From Rhodobiaceae bacterium (GTDB lineage: Bacteria > Pseudomonadota > Alphaproteobacteria > Parvibaculales > Parvibaculaceae), in the NCBI GenBank assembly GCA_021404525.1, contig JAAWWE010000017.1, forward strand, positions 1 through 42,939: a stretch of 42,939 bases of DNA. Direction: 5' to 3'. The notes below the pieces were generated by a model. The model did not search any database. It worked only from the letters and a program-made list of their open reading frames with translations, and was not told the origin of the DNA. This document shows, piece by piece, positions 32,012-41,546 of the stretch. The translations under genes and the position numbers were made by a program. Numbering within the stretch: the stretch's first letter is position 1; each line of letters begins with the position of its first letter.

Positions 32012-33136
32012 GGTGTGTCCCTTTGATATCGCTGCGCACAGGCGCGCGCGTATTCCTCTGACGACTTGAGCCAGAATCCACTGCTTGGATTAGCCCCAGA
32101 ATGCAGGGCGATCTATGTCCAGTCCAGATGGATCATATCGGGCCGCTCGCGCTGGGCAGCGGCCATATGCAGCGTCGCAGTACAAATCTTGTAGTTTGTC
32201 ACCTAATCACGACGAGATCTGGTTGAATTCTCTTCGCGTTACCGGTAGATGTGACCGTACAGGTGCATAGACGCGGCATTGCATAACTGACGATGAGGTT
32301 CGGTTGCCAACAGCGACCGAGCCTCGTTTTCGTTTGACAGGGTGTTGAAATAGGAAAAGACGTCAGGTGCTCAGACGCGGTCTTTGCACAGCGACCCGAA
32401 GATCACATCCCTGACGCCTTCCTGAACCAAGAGATCCGCAAGCGAATCTCAGGCCCAATCGCGGTGATCCGCTAGGGATCATCACGACAGCCTCATCCTG
32501 AAAGGCCCCACAGAGGTCAAGCATCTTTGAAAGCTGCCATCGATCCGTCGCGCCCCGGTCCCGTGGCCCTACGTCCTTGATCCGAAAATCACGGCCGCCA
32601 GTCTCGGTCACCAAAGGATGCTGCATCACGCCAACCGCCGACGCCGGGTCTGGTTCAAGCGCTGACCCAAGGGTCGGCGCATCCCCAGATTTGGAACGCG
32701 TTGGTCGCCGCGGTCACGCCAACTCCTAAGAACCTTTGTGACAGTCAAAGCTTCACAAACCAAACCGATTCCCGCAAGAAAAATAACGACTTAGGGCGGA
32801 TTTTTCTGTGTATAACCTGTTGATATCCTTGTGGAAACCGCTTGGATGCTTCTGGATTTCAGAGCACCCACAAGCAGTTGTACAAGAAACCCAAGGCTCA
32901 GTAGACCCTTGTGCAGAGGGCCGATGGCCATTGCCAAATGGTCGCGCGAATCGCCGATCCAGGGGCTTTGGTCCACCGCTCGCTGGGACACGATGGACTC
33001 TCCTCCCGGTCGCCCGCTGACGTCGAAAAAGCACGCAATTTTCTGGGAAATTCCGCATCGGTTCATACTCTGTTAGAGGGTTCGCTTTAGATCCCGATCC
33101 CCAGACTGGCAGCGAATTCGCCGCAAGGAGATCACG
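32012..33136. other. Long gap between tpa and the chemotaxis operon
   Basis: About 1.1 kb without a recognised gene. A minus-strand frame at 32363-32629 (88 codons) and two at 32750-33066 are open, but they match nothing I know and could be decayed coding DNA. The segment 32765-32850 is AT-richer than its flanks and holds a perfect DnaA-box sequence (TGTGTATAA, 32807-32815). The che promoter must lie in the last part; AAGGAG precedes the first gene. Confidence 0.4.
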
Positions 33137-33427
33137 ATGAGCACACCCCCAACCGCGCCGATTGATCTATCGCTTCCGCAATGGCGCGATGATCCTCAGC
33201 TACTCAAGTCGGAACTTCAGGCCCGGCTGGGTGAGGCGGTCGTGATCGACGCGTCTGTGTCACGACCGGTTGAGACACTGACGGCGCAGTTGTTGCTGGC
33301 GGCCCGCCGCGCTGCCGAAGGGGCGAACAAACCCTTTGAAATCCAAAACCCATCCGAACCGTTTCGGGATGGTTTGCGCGTTTTGGGTCTTATCGACGAG
33401 CTACTTGGCAAGGGAGCAGCACAGTGA
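33137..33427 (+). CDS. STAS-domain protein of the chemotaxis operon
   Basis: The 96-residue protein resembles single-domain STAS proteins found at the head of alphaproteobacterial che operons: VVIDASVSRPVETLTAQLLL corresponds to the core strand and following helix, and the C-terminal GLRVLGLIDELLG helix is typical. In anti-sigma antagonists the loop after the strand carries a phosphorylated Ser in an SSGI-like motif; here the aligned region is PVETL, so regulation by Ser phosphorylation is unlikely. ATG has AAGGAG 7 bases upstream. Its last codons overlap cheY by 4 bp (GTGA). Role in chemotaxis inferred from context. Confidence 0.75.
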   Translation: MSTPPTAPIDLSLPQWRDDPQLLKSELQARLGEAVVIDASVSRPVETLTAQLLLAARRAAEGANKPFEIQNPSEPFRDGLRVLGLIDELLGKGAAQ

Positions 33428-33795
33428 CGACTTCAGTCTTGGCAATTGACGATTCTGCCACGATCCGCGCGTTGGTGACGCAAACGCTCAGCGATGCGGG
33501 CTTTGATGTGACGACAGCGGTGGATGGCCAGGATGGGGTTGAGGTCTTCAACTCCCAGCGATTTGATGCGGTCATCACAGACATCAACATGCCCAAACTT
33601 GATGGGTTTGGCGTTATCGAAGCAATCCGGCAGGGGGATGCAAACAAACGCGTGCCCATTCTGGTTCTGACCACGGAAAGCGGTCAGTCGCTGAAAGAAC
33701 GTGCCCGAGGTGCCGGTGCGACCGGATGGATTGTCAAACCTTTTGAAGACACCGCGCTGATTAATGTGTTGCGGCGTGTGACGATGGGGGACTGA
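33424..33795 (+). CDS. cheY: Chemotaxis response regulator CheY (first copy)
   Basis: The 123-residue single receiver domain has the acidic pair Asp9/Asp10 (LAIDDSATIRALV), phosphoacceptor Asp53 (VITDINMPKLDG), Thr83 (VLTTES) and Lys105 (VKPFED), all needed for phosphorylation by CheA and for signalling. The start is GTG at 33424, which overlaps the STAS gene stop. The cheA ATG follows after 4 bp. It is the likely direct CheA partner and either binds the motor or acts as a phosphate sink alongside the second CheY. Confidence 0.93.
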   Translation: MTTSVLAIDDSATIRALVTQTLSDAGFDVTTAVDGQDGVEVFNSQRFDAVITDINMPKLDGFGVIEAIRQGDANKRVPILVLTTESGQSLKERARGAGATGWIVKPFEDTALINVLRRVTMGD

Positions 33796-33799
33796 TCAG

Positions 33800-35902
33800 A
33801 TGAGCATGGACAGTTTACGAGCGACTTTTTTCGCGGAATGCGAAGACCTACTCGACGCCCTGAATGAAGGGCTGAATGCGATGTCGGACGGCACCGCTGA
33901 CACCGAGACCGTAAATGCGATCTTCCGGGCAGTGCACTCGATCAAGGGATCGGCAGGAGCGTTTGCTCTCGATGATCTTGTCGAGTTCGCACATACTTAC
34001 GAAAATGTCCTGGATCTGATCCGGTCAGAGGCTTTGGAAGTCACGCCGGAAGTTCTGAAGACCATTATCCGGTCAAGCGATATTCTGGCGGTCTTGGTTG
34101 AAGAGGCCCATGCAGAGACAGGAAACCGACCAGACTCGATGGACGGTGTTCTGCGCGAGTTGTCCGCGCTCAGCGGCAAAGGCGGCGACAGCGCCGCGGC
34201 AGATCCTCCGAGTGCGGAGTTTGTCTTCGACGCCTTGCCAGTTCAGCCGATCTCACTCGACATAGTACCGACTGACGCTCATTTTCGGATCTCATTTGCG
34301 CCGCACCAGGCTCTTTTCACAAACAGCCATGACCCGGTACTGCTTCTTACGACCCTAGTGGGGCTGGGCGAAGCCGTGATCGAATGCGACACGTCTGATG
34401 TGCCGGATCTGGATGAGTTAGACCCGTCCGAAAGCTACCTCTCTTGGGAGATCGCCCTGCATGGAGATATCGCGGAGGGTGAGATCAATGCGGTCTTTGA
34501 ATTCGTTGACGGCCTTTGCACGTTAACTGTCGATCGCCAATTGCCCGATCAGCCGGATCCGCCCCCGTCTCCAAATACCGGTGCGACACCATCTGCGACA
34601 GAAGTTGCCGCACCGGCCGCTGCTGACTCCCCGGACGCAGCACCGGCCGCGTCTCCCAAGGCGCGTCAGGCCGGCCCCGCACAGACCAAACGACCGACCC
34701 TGCGCGTGGATCCAGAGCGCGTCGATCGATTGATCAATACAGTGGGGGAATTGATTATCAATCAGGCGGTCATTGCACAAAAAGTCGTAGCCAGCGGTAT
34801 TGCACAGAACTCGGATCTGATGGGAGATCTCGACGACTACGGCTATCTTGCCCGCGACATTCAGGAAGCGGTGATGGCCATCCGCGCGCAACCAGTCAAA
34901 CCCCTCTTTCAGCGCATGGCGCGTATCGCGCGCGAGGCGGGGGATGCCACGGGCAAGGATATAGACTTTGTCATGGAAGGGGAGATGACAGAGGTCGACA
35001 AGAGCCTCGTGGAGCGCCTTTCGGACCCGATGACGCATCTTGTCCGCAATGCAATCGATCACGGTCTCGAGCCGACAGATGATCGCTTGGCGGTGGGCAA
35101 GTCCCCCAAGGGAGAGCTCCGTTTGTCGGCGGAACATCGCTCGGGTCATGTGATGATCGAAGTGCGTGACGACGGGCGTGGGTTGAACCGGGAAAAAATA
35201 CTCAAAAAGGCCGTTGAAAAAGGGCTGGTCGCCGAAGAGGCAAAACTCACCAACGCCGAAATTGACAACCTGCTCTTTGCGCCAGGGTTTTCGACTGCGG
35301 ATGCTGTAACGAACCTTTCAGGTCGTGGCGTTGGCATGGATGTCGTTCTGACAGAGATCCAAGCCATGGGTGGGCGGGTCACGATTACAAGCGAACCCGG
35401 TTCGGGATCGGTTTTTTCTATTGCGTTACCGCTGACCCTCGCTGTGCTCGACGGTATGGTGGTGACCGTTGGCGGACAGACACTCGTGATGCCGCTCTCG
35501 TGTATTGTTGAGACGATCCGCCCTCGGCCCGAGGATATTCGCCCATTCGGTCGGGAAGGTTTCGTTTTGGCGATCCGCGGCGCCTATATGCCGGTCGTCA
35601 GCCTGGGGGCTTTGCTAGGTCTCGATCGCGGGCAGATTAGACCGGAAAAGAGTGTACTGGTTCATATCTCGACCGGAGGTGCCAGCCCAATCGCTGTCTC
35701 TGTCGATGACATCTCGGACCAGCGGCAGGTCGTTATCAAAAGCCTTGAACCAAATTATGGTTCAATTCCAGGCGTTTCAGCCGCGACGATACTGGGCGAT
35801 GGCAAGATCGCGTTGATCATCGATCCTGATGCCCTCGCGAAAATGGCCTCAAAGCCGGGCCTCAGCCACAGCATTCGTGAATTGGAGTTTGAGCATGAGT
35901 GA
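33800..35902 (+). CDS. cheA: Chemotaxis histidine kinase CheA
   Basis: The 700-residue kinase has the domains P1 (HPt, phosphorylated His46 in FRAVHSIKGSAGAF), a variable region with a second folded part (~residues 150-250) and a Pro/Ala-rich linker (~250-295), P3 dimerisation (RVDPERVDRLINTVGELIIN), P4 kinase with N box HLVRNAIDHGLE (near 413), G1 DDGRGL (near 457) and G2 GRGVGMDVV (near 509), and P5 CheW-like (570-690). It phosphorylates CheY and CheB in response to receptors. Start is ATG 33800. The region after P1 is unlike a clear CheY-binding P2. The CheW gene overlaps its 3' end by 8 bp. Confidence 0.95.
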   Translation: MSMDSLRATFFAECEDLLDALNEGLNAMSDGTADTETVNAIFRAVHSIKGSAGAFALDDLVEFAHTYENVLDLIRSEALEVTPEVLKTIIRSSDILAVLVEEAHAETGNRPDSMDGVLRELSALSGKGGDSAAADPPSAEFVFDALPVQPISLDIVPTDAHFRISFAPHQALFTNSHDPVLLLTTLVGLGEAVIECDTSDVPDLDELDPSESYLSWEIALHGDIAEGEINAVFEFVDGLCTLTVDRQLPDQPDPPPSPNTGATPSATEVAAPAAADSPDAAPAASPKARQAGPAQTKRPTLRVDPERVDRLINTVGELIINQAVIAQKVVASGIAQNSDLMGDLDDYGYLARDIQEAVMAIRAQPVKPLFQRMARIAREAGDATGKDIDFVMEGEMTEVDKSLVERLSDPMTHLVRNAIDHGLEPTDDRLAVGKSPKGELRLSAEHRSGHVMIEVRDDGRGLNREKILKKAVEKGLVAEEAKLTNAEIDNLLFAPGFSTADAVTNLSGRGVGMDVVLTEIQAMGGRVTITSEPGSGSVFSIALPLTLAVLDGMVVTVGGQTLVMPLSCIVETIRPRPEDIRPFGREGFVLAIRGAYMPVVSLGALLGLDRGQIRPEKSVLVHISTGGASPIAVSVDDISDQRQVVIKSLEPNYGSIPGVSAATILGDGKIALIIDPDALAKMASKPGLSHSIRELEFEHE

Positions 35903-36362
35903 AGCTACTGATTGGAACGATGAACAAAGCATCGAGTTTGTCTCGCTGATCGCAGGAGGTCAGGGATTCTGTATCGAAATCACAGAGATCCGGGAGATAC
36001 GCCGCTGGTCGCCGGTCACCCCTCTCCCCTTTTCTGAGTCGGCGGTCCTGGGCGTTATGAACCTGCGTGGAGCCGTCATCCCGATCCTGGATCTTGCGGC
36101 AAAACTGGGTCTAGGCGCGATTGATCCCACGTCACGCCATGTGATCATCGTCGTCGCCCTGCGGGATCGTACGGTTGGTCTTCTCGTCGATGCCGTGTCG
36201 GAGATACTCACCATCCAAGGTGAGAACATCCGCAAGGCGCCCAGCACGGGCCAATCCGATGATACGCGGTCCATCCGTGGTCTTGTCGCGGTCGAAGATC
36301 AGATGTCGCGGATTATCGACCTGAATGTTCTATTTCCAGATATGGAAGACATGGTTGCATGA
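35895..36362 (+). CDS. cheW: Chemotaxis coupling protein CheW
   Basis: The 155-residue CheW-fold protein links receptors to CheA: FVSLIAGGQGFCIEITEIRE, the VLGVMNLRGAVIPILDLAAK hallmark, HVIIVVALRDRTVGLLVDAV, and RSIRGLVAVEDQMSRIIDLN. Its ATG lies inside the end of cheA (8-bp overlap) with GGAG upstream, and its stop overlaps the cheR start (ATGA). Standard length and all hallmark segments present. Confidence 0.93.
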   Translation: MSEATDWNDEQSIEFVSLIAGGQGFCIEITEIREIRRWSPVTPLPFSESAVLGVMNLRGAVIPILDLAAKLGLGAIDPTSRHVIIVVALRDRTVGLLVDAVSEILTIQGENIRKAPSTGQSDDTRSIRGLVAVEDQMSRIIDLNVLFPDMEDMVA

Positions 36363-37237
36363 GTACGGCACCCCATTCAGTGCGGTCAGCGGATATTCCG
36401 TTTGCGGACAAAGACTTTCAGGTCATTGCACGCATCGCAAAAACCTCGTTTGGGCTGCATCTTGAGCCTTCAAAAAAGGCCTTGATCCAATCCCGACTAA
36501 CCAGACGTCTGCGGGTCTTGGGGTTAACTGATTTTGGTGCTTATTGTGCTTTGGTAGATCAAGGCGATGCAGCCGAGCGTGATGTGTTTATCTCCGCACT
36601 GACCACCAACGTGACGCATTTCTACCGGGAGCCGCATCATTTTGAGCAGTTGGAGCAGGATATTCTGCCGAAGCTCATAGAGCGCGCCAAGGCTCGTGGT
36701 CGCGTACGTCTTTGGTCGGCTGGATGCTCCACTGGGCAGGAGCCGTACTCGCTTGCCGGTTCGATCTTCAAGCTCTGTCCTGATGTAGCGCGTCATGATC
36801 TTCGTATTCTTGCCACGGATATCGATTCAAAGGTCCTCGAAGCCGCACAAGGCGGAAGCTACCGCGCGGATGAGTGTCGGTTTCCATCGGATGCATGGCG
36901 CACGCGTGTATTTGGGGATAGAAAAGCCCCTGAAGGTATCCTGGAAGTGCATCCTGAACTTCGGAAGCTGATCACCTTTCGGCGCTTGAATCTGATGGAT
37001 AGCTGGCCAATGTCCGGGCGATTTGATGCAATTATGTGCCGGAACGTCGCCATCTATTTCGACAAGCCAACGCAGGCCAGACTGTGGCAACGCTTCGCTG
37101 AGCAAATGGTGCCGGGTGGTATGCTGTTCATCGGTCACTCAGAGCGCATGCACGGCATGGCCGAAAGCCACTTTGAGAGTGTTGGAATCACAGCATATCA
37201 GTTGCGTCCGCACCCGGTCGATCCGTCAAATTCTTAA
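36359..37237 (+). CDS. cheR: Chemoreceptor methyltransferase CheR
   Basis: The 292-residue protein methylates receptor glutamates with S-adenosylmethionine. An N-terminal helical domain (SRLTRRLRVLGLTDFGAYCA, TTNVTHFYREPHHFEQL) precedes the Rossmann methyltransferase part with the cofactor motif LWSAGCSTGQEPYSLA, ILATDIDSKVLEAAQGGSYR and DAIMCRNVAIYFDKPTQARL, ending GGMLFIGHSERM. The beta-subdomain insertion that binds receptor pentapeptides seems to be present as in pentapeptide-dependent CheR, which fits the WxxF tail of the receptor encoded downstream. Start overlaps cheW by 4 bp. Confidence 0.93.
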   Translation: MSTAPHSVRSADIPFADKDFQVIARIAKTSFGLHLEPSKKALIQSRLTRRLRVLGLTDFGAYCALVDQGDAAERDVFISALTTNVTHFYREPHHFEQLEQDILPKLIERAKARGRVRLWSAGCSTGQEPYSLAGSIFKLCPDVARHDLRILATDIDSKVLEAAQGGSYRADECRFPSDAWRTRVFGDRKAPEGILEVHPELRKLITFRRLNLMDSWPMSGRFDAIMCRNVAIYFDKPTQARLWQRFAEQMVPGGMLFIGHSERMHGMAESHFESVGITAYQLRPHPVDPSNS

Positions 37238-37253
37238 AATCCAGGGGTTCAAC

Positions 37254-37643
37254 ATGTCTTTGAAAGATTCACTGCGCGTCATGGTTGTTGATGACATGTC
37301 GGTCAGTCGCGGGTTGCTGACGCAGGCATTGGAAGACATCGGGATTTGGAAGATTGAGACCCAGAACTCCGGTGAAGGTGCGCTTGCCTTTCTCGCAAAA
37401 AGCCCCGTCCACCTTGTTTTATGCGATTACAACATGCCGGGGATGAATGGGCTTCAGCTTTTACATGGGCTCCGGTCCAATGCAGCGACACAGAAAATCG
37501 GATTTATATTAGTTACAGGTTCGCCCAATGATCAGATTATCGCGCAAGGTCGACAGCTTGGGTTGAACAATCTCGTCAAAAAGCCATTCACAAACGCAAC
37601 ACTGAAACAGGCCATTGAAGTGGTCGTAGGCCGGATCGGATGA
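37254..37643 (+). CDS. cheY: Chemotaxis response regulator CheY (second copy)
   Basis: The 129-residue receiver domain is complete: Asp13/Asp14 (VMVVDDMSVSRGLL), phosphoacceptor Asp58 (VLCDYNMPGMNG), Thr88 (LVTGS) and Lys110 (VKKPF). Only distantly similar to the first CheY. ATG 37254 follows cheR by 16 bp. Its stop overlaps the start of the next, unknown gene (ATGA), suggesting that the two products are made in equal amounts. In alphaproteobacteria with two CheYs one drives the motor and the other drains phosphate; the sequence does not say which is which. Confidence 0.92.
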   Translation: MSLKDSLRVMVVDDMSVSRGLLTQALEDIGIWKIETQNSGEGALAFLAKSPVHLVLCDYNMPGMNGLQLLHGLRSNAATQKIGFILVTGSPNDQIIAQGRQLGLNNLVKKPFTNATLKQAIEVVVGRIG

Positions 37644-38026
37644 CTAGCTCTGTTGATCAAAACCAAGGGCGCGAGGTTGCTGTTGCGCATCTCGTAGACC
37701 TCTTGGCGAATAGCCTTGAGCAAGTCACAAGTCTGCTGCGCAGCTACGAGACGGCCAGACTTTCGACTGGTGACCAGACACTTGTTGCATCAAAAAACCT
37801 AAAGGATCTGCAACAGCTCGACCTTGGGCTGCAAATGCTCGCAGACGCCACAGCAGTTTCCAAGAGGCTTGCGCTTGCGCTCCCTCCAGATCTCGTCGTC
37901 GCATCTTGCGACCTTCACGACGCAGTGCAGCTCGAAGTGTATGAACACCTATTGCAAAGTGCGCGTTCTGATCGCGCTGACATAGGTCCGCAGCTCCGCC
38001 ATCAGACTGCGGTGGAACTTTTTTGA
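37640..38026 (+). CDS. Unknown helical protein coupled to second CheY
   Basis: The 128-residue protein is predicted to be mostly helical: VAHLVDLLANSLEQVTSLLR, a linker, LKDLQQLDLGLQMLADATAV and a Leu-rich third helix. No membrane segment, no recognised domain. Its ATG overlaps the cheY stop, and 95 bp separate it from the receptor gene. Candidates by analogy are a CheY phosphatase (CheZ-like proteins are helical with a conserved Asp/Gln pair; here QQLDLGLQ is present but no DxxxQ match is certain), a phosphate-sink helper or a scaffold. It should be treated as an unassigned chemotaxis component. Confidence 0.75.
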   Translation: MTSSVDQNQGREVAVAHLVDLLANSLEQVTSLLRSYETARLSTGDQTLVASKNLKDLQQLDLGLQMLADATAVSKRLALALPPDLVVASCDLHDAVQLEVYEHLLQSARSDRADIGPQLRHQTAVELF

Positions 38027-38139
38027 AGCAACGCAGGACGGCTGAATTCGCAAGGAAGATCACGCAACACACATTCCTTCAGTGCGTCAACCCTTCTGAA
38101 AACGCGATGTAAACGGATGCGATGAGAAAGGATGGGCAC

Positions 38140-40533
38140 ATGATTAAGTGGTTCAATAGGATGACCATCGCAAAGCGACTGCCACTTATGATCATCACGA
38201 TGATGCTACTTCTGTGTTTGGCTTTGTCCAGCTTCGCAGTGCATCACCTTTCCGCCAGTTTGAGTGCCCAGACCCAAGCTCAAACCCGAACCCTGCTCGA
38301 GGAGCATGCGCATTCGGTCCAGAATTGGTTTGAAGGCCTAAAGCGAGATTTACGGGCCGCCTCCGTAAGCCCGTCTATTGTTGAGGCAGTAAGTGCACTT
38401 TCGTCCTCCCGTAACATGATGCCGAACGACCCGAATGCCGAGTTGCGGCGCATCTATATCTCAGAGAATCCCTATGATGTAAGCGAGCGGCACTTGTTGG
38501 TGTCCGCTCCAAACGATGGATTCTACCATGCCGTCCATGCCCGAAACCATCCGCAATTCCAAAAAATGCACGAGGTGACAGGCTTTTACGACATTTACCT
38601 GATCGATCCTGATGGGAATGTGATCTACTCAATGTTTAAGCGCCCGGATTTTGGGACCAACCTGAGCGAGGGTCCTTTTTCCTCCACGGGATTGGGACGG
38701 GTGTTCCGTGACGCGCTTTCAGCACAGGCCGGGCAGGTTATACAGAGCGACTTTGAACCATATAATGCAGGAGGCGGAGAGCCATCAGGCTTTCTCGCAA
38801 CGCCCGTCTTTAGAAATGGGTCCGATCTTATTGGCGTTCTGGCTGTTCAAACCCCGATCTCCCAGTTGAGTAATACGCTCCGGGTCGCGGACTATCTGGC
38901 GCAGCACGGGAATCTCTACATCGTAGGTGGAGATGGTCTGACTAGGACTCCCTCTCGTGGGCGTGGTGAGTTTGGCGTCCTTGACGAACCGCCAAGGTAT
39001 CTCGAAAGCGGCGTTGCGCGAACAGAGCATGCAGCAGGTGTTTATGATGGAGGGTCGATCATCAGCTACCCACTGGATGTCGGTACTGACGGATGGACGC
39101 TGGTGGCGGAATTGGATGACACCTACCTCGCAGAGAGCATGTCGGTATTCGGTACCGCAATCGTGGCTTTTGGAGTCATTGGCATATTTGTCTCGACGCT
39201 GCTGGGGTTTGCAGTTTCTCGCAGCATCACCAGACCCCTAAGAGTCTTTGCAGACGCGATGGAACGAGTAGCATCTAAGGATTTCAGCTCTGATATTTCA
39301 GGCCAGGACCGAAGCGATGAAATAGGTAATATCAGTCGATCCTTGGCGGAGTTTCGAGATCAGTTATGCGAGAGAGAGGCGGATGAAATTGAAAAGGAAG
39401 CAGCTCAAAAGGAGCAGATGAGAATTGTCACTGTTCTCGGCGCTCATTTGCGCAGATTGGCTGACGGAGATTTGAGCGCAGAGATTTCCGAGGCGTTTCC
39501 AGAATCACAAGAACGCCTGCGACTAGATTTCAACTCCACGCTGCAAACCTTAAATGAAATTATGAGATCCGTTGTTGAAAACGCTGGAGAAATTAAAGCG
39601 CGCGCGGATGAAATTAGCGAATCGTCATCCGATTTGTCCAATCGGACCGAGAATCAGGCCGCAACCCTTGAGGAGACAGCCGCCGCATTGGATCAACTAA
39701 CCAGCAGTGTCAGATCGGCTGCAGAAGGTGCATCGAAAGTTGAAGAGGTGGTTGGCACGGCTCGCCGCGATGCTGAGGAAAGTGGCACAGTTGTCCTGGA
39801 TGCTGTCAGTGCCATGTCGGGAATCAAGCAATCATCTGACGAGATATCGCAAATTATCGGGGTTATCGATGATATCGCGTTCCAGACGAACCTATTGGCT
39901 CTGAACGCAGGTGTCGAGGCGGCCCGGGCGGGAGAAGCTGGCCGTGGTTTCGCGGTTGTTGCGTCTGAAGTACGCGCCTTGGCACAGAGATCATCAGATG
40001 CCGCCAAGGAGATAAAAGGGTTGATTAGCGCAAGTTCTGGACAGGTGGAAACAGGCGTTTGTTTGGTTGATCGGGCGGGGGAAGCCTTGACCACCATCGC
40101 AACACAGGTCGGCAATATTGCGGACCTCGTCAGTGGCATCGCATCTGGCGCAAAAGAGCAGTCGGCTGGACTTGGCGAGATCAACATCGGAGTGACACAG
40201 CTCGATGAAGTGACCCAGCAAAATGCAGCCATGGTCGAAGAATCGACCGCTGCCAGTCTGACATTGAAGCAAGAGGCTGCTTCACTGAGCGCTCTTGTGG
40301 CCCGCTTTAAGCTTACTGAGGAACCAGGCCTGTCCGGTTCGACACCTCCGCTGGAATTTCGTCACACCCCCCCTCCCGCCACCCGAGCCAGCCCGCTTCA
40401 GGCCGCACCACGCGTTGTCGAGCTGCAGCCGGTATCAAAACCAAGTCCGGAAACCATCGCGGACTCCGATTGGCCGTCTTCGCCCCCCAAAAAGGTTGTG
40501 GGCGGTAATGCAGGTACTTGGCAGGATTTCTAA
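38140..40533 (+). CDS. Methyl-accepting chemotaxis protein with periplasmic Cache sensor
   Basis: The 797-residue receptor has TM1 (residues ~12-34, [19 protein letters not shown]), a large periplasmic double-Cache-type domain (~35-330; [20 protein letters not shown] and [20 protein letters not shown]), TM2 (~340-362), HAMP ([15 protein letters not shown]) and a second HAMP-like part. A cytoplasmic signalling helical hairpin follows, with the conserved tip [20 protein letters not shown] and [20 protein letters not shown]. The C-terminus is a Pro-rich linker ending GTWQDF. Start ATG 38140 has AAAGGA 7 bases upstream; ATG 38122 is an alternative. It is probably the receptor served by this operon; Cache domains commonly bind amino acids and amines. 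Confidence 0.93.
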   Translation: MIKWFNRMTIAKRLPLMIITMMLLLCLALSSFAVHHLSASLSAQTQAQTRTLLEEHAHSVQNWFEGLKRDLRAASVSPSIVEAVSALSSSRNMMPNDPNAELRRIYISENPYDVSERHLLVSAPNDGFYHAVHARNHPQFQKMHEVTGFYDIYLIDPDGNVIYSMFKRPDFGTNLSEGPFSSTGLGRVFRDALSAQAGQVIQSDFEPYNAGGGEPSGFLATPVFRNGSDLIGVLAVQTPISQLSNTLRVADYLAQHGNLYIVGGDGLTRTPSRGRGEFGVLDEPPRYLESGVARTEHAAGVYDGGSIISYPLDVGTDGWTLVAELDDTYLAESMSVFGTAIVAFGVIGIFVSTLLGFAVSRSITRPLRVFADAMERVASKDFSSDISGQDRSDEIGNISRSLAEFRDQLCEREADEIEKEAAQKEQMRIVTVLGAHLRRLADGDLSAEISEAFPESQERLRLDFNSTLQTLNEIMRSVVENAGEIKARADEISESSSDLSNRTENQAATLEETAAALDQLTSSVRSAAEGASKVEEVVGTARRDAEESGTVVLDAVSAMSGIKQSSDEISQIIGVIDDIAFQTNLLALNAGVEAARAGEAGRGFAVVASEVRALAQRSSDAAKEIKGLISASSGQVETGVCLVDRAGEALTTIATQVGNIADLVSGIASGAKEQSAGLGEINIGVTQLDEVTQQNAAMVEESTAASLTLKQEAASLSALVARFKLTEEPGLSGSTPPLEFRHTPPPATRASPLQAAPRVVELQPVSKPSPETIADSDWPSSPPKKVVGGNAGTWQDF

Positions 40534-40565
40534 TCTGATAATCAGCGTCCAAGGCGGGAGAACGA

Positions 40566-41546
40566 ATGCGCATTCTATTGGCAGAACCGGATCCACTGGC
40601 GCGAGCCCGAATGGCAGATCGGCTGGGAGGCACTCATGGGTATCGGCTGATTGCCGCAGTGGATGACTTGAGCGCGACATACACCGTAGCAGAACATCGC
40701 GTCCCCAATATCGCTTTGGTATCGACCACACTGGCGGCGCATCCAGAGTTCGAGGTTTTGTGCCTTCTTTTTCGTGCTCTCTCGATTCGATGTGTGTTGT
40801 TCTCCAATCAGGATAGCGCTTCTGGCAGGGACCGCGAATTGGCAGACCGTGCTGGTTTGGCACTGGTTTCCTCAACTGATCCGGTGAGCACGATAACATC
40901 CCAAAGGAGCGCGTCTCGACGCAACTCAACCGCAACTACGGATCGCGTCATTCCAGGAAAAGCGGGGGAATTTGATGATGGATGGATCCTCATCGGAGCA
41001 TCCACAGGTGGCGTGGACGCACTCATCCGCGTCTTATCCTCCTTTCCACAGGATTGCCCACCCACTATGATCGTTCAGCATACTGGAGCCAAGTTTACCG
41101 CCGGTCTGGCTCAACTGGTCGATGGGCACGTGACGCCCGAAGTTCGGGAAGCGGCCATAGGCCTACGTCCCGCCCAAGGCCAAATCCTCATTGCACCAGG
41201 AGGAGACCAGCATCTTGTGCTCAAGCGATTTCCTGAACCGAGTTGTGGCTTTGAGGCGAGTGCCCCATGCCAAGGTCATAGACCGTCTGTCGACAGACTT
41301 TTTCTGTCGGCGGTCCCAGGTGCACGCCGCGTCGCTGCAGCAATCCTCACAGGGATGGGACGCGATGGTGCGGACGGTCTATTGGCGTTGCGACGGGCCG
41401 GAGCCATGACAATCGGACAAGACGAAAAGACATCTGTGGTCTTTGGAATGCCACGTGCCGCACACGAAATCGGAGCGGTAAGTAAGCAATTGCCACTAGA
41501 TGCCATTGGACCGGCGCTTCTGCGCGCCCGTATGCGGAGAACGTGA
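40566..41546 (+). CDS. cheB: Chemotaxis methylesterase CheB with degenerate receiver domain
   Basis: The 326-residue protein has an N-terminal receiver-like domain (1-110) and a C-terminal methylesterase domain with the triad Ser146 (LIGASTGGVD), His172 (VQHTGAKF) and Asp267 (GMGRDGADGL). The catalytic part is intact, but the receiver lacks its phosphoacceptor: the segment equivalent to VLLDVEM reads ALVSTTL (Ser53), and the acidic pair is E7-P8. Phosphorylation control by CheA is therefore improbable. GGAG lies 5 bases before the ATG. It overlaps cheD by one base. CheB removes methyl groups from, and deamidates, receptors. Confidence 0.88.
   Translation: MRILLAEPDPLARARMADRLGGTHGYRLIAAVDDLSATYTVAEHRVPNIALVSTTLAAHPEFEVLCLLFRALSIRCVLFSNQDSASGRDRELADRAGLALVSSTDPVSTITSQRSASRRNSTATTDRVIPGKAGEFDDGWILIGASTGGVDALIRVLSSFPQDCPPTMIVQHTGAKFTAGLAQLVDGHVTPEVREAAIGLRPAQGQILIAPGGDQHLVLKRFPEPSCGFEASAPCQGHRPSVDRLFLSAVPGARRVAAAILTGMGRDGADGLLALRRAGAMTIGQDEKTSVVFGMPRAAHEIGAVSKQLPLDAIGPALLRARMRRT

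Noticed and set aside
30485..32026. 513-codon plus-strand frame opposite tpa
   Set aside because: The minus strand encodes complete Tpa including the PLP lysine; the plus frame has no recognised motif and a shadow-like composition.
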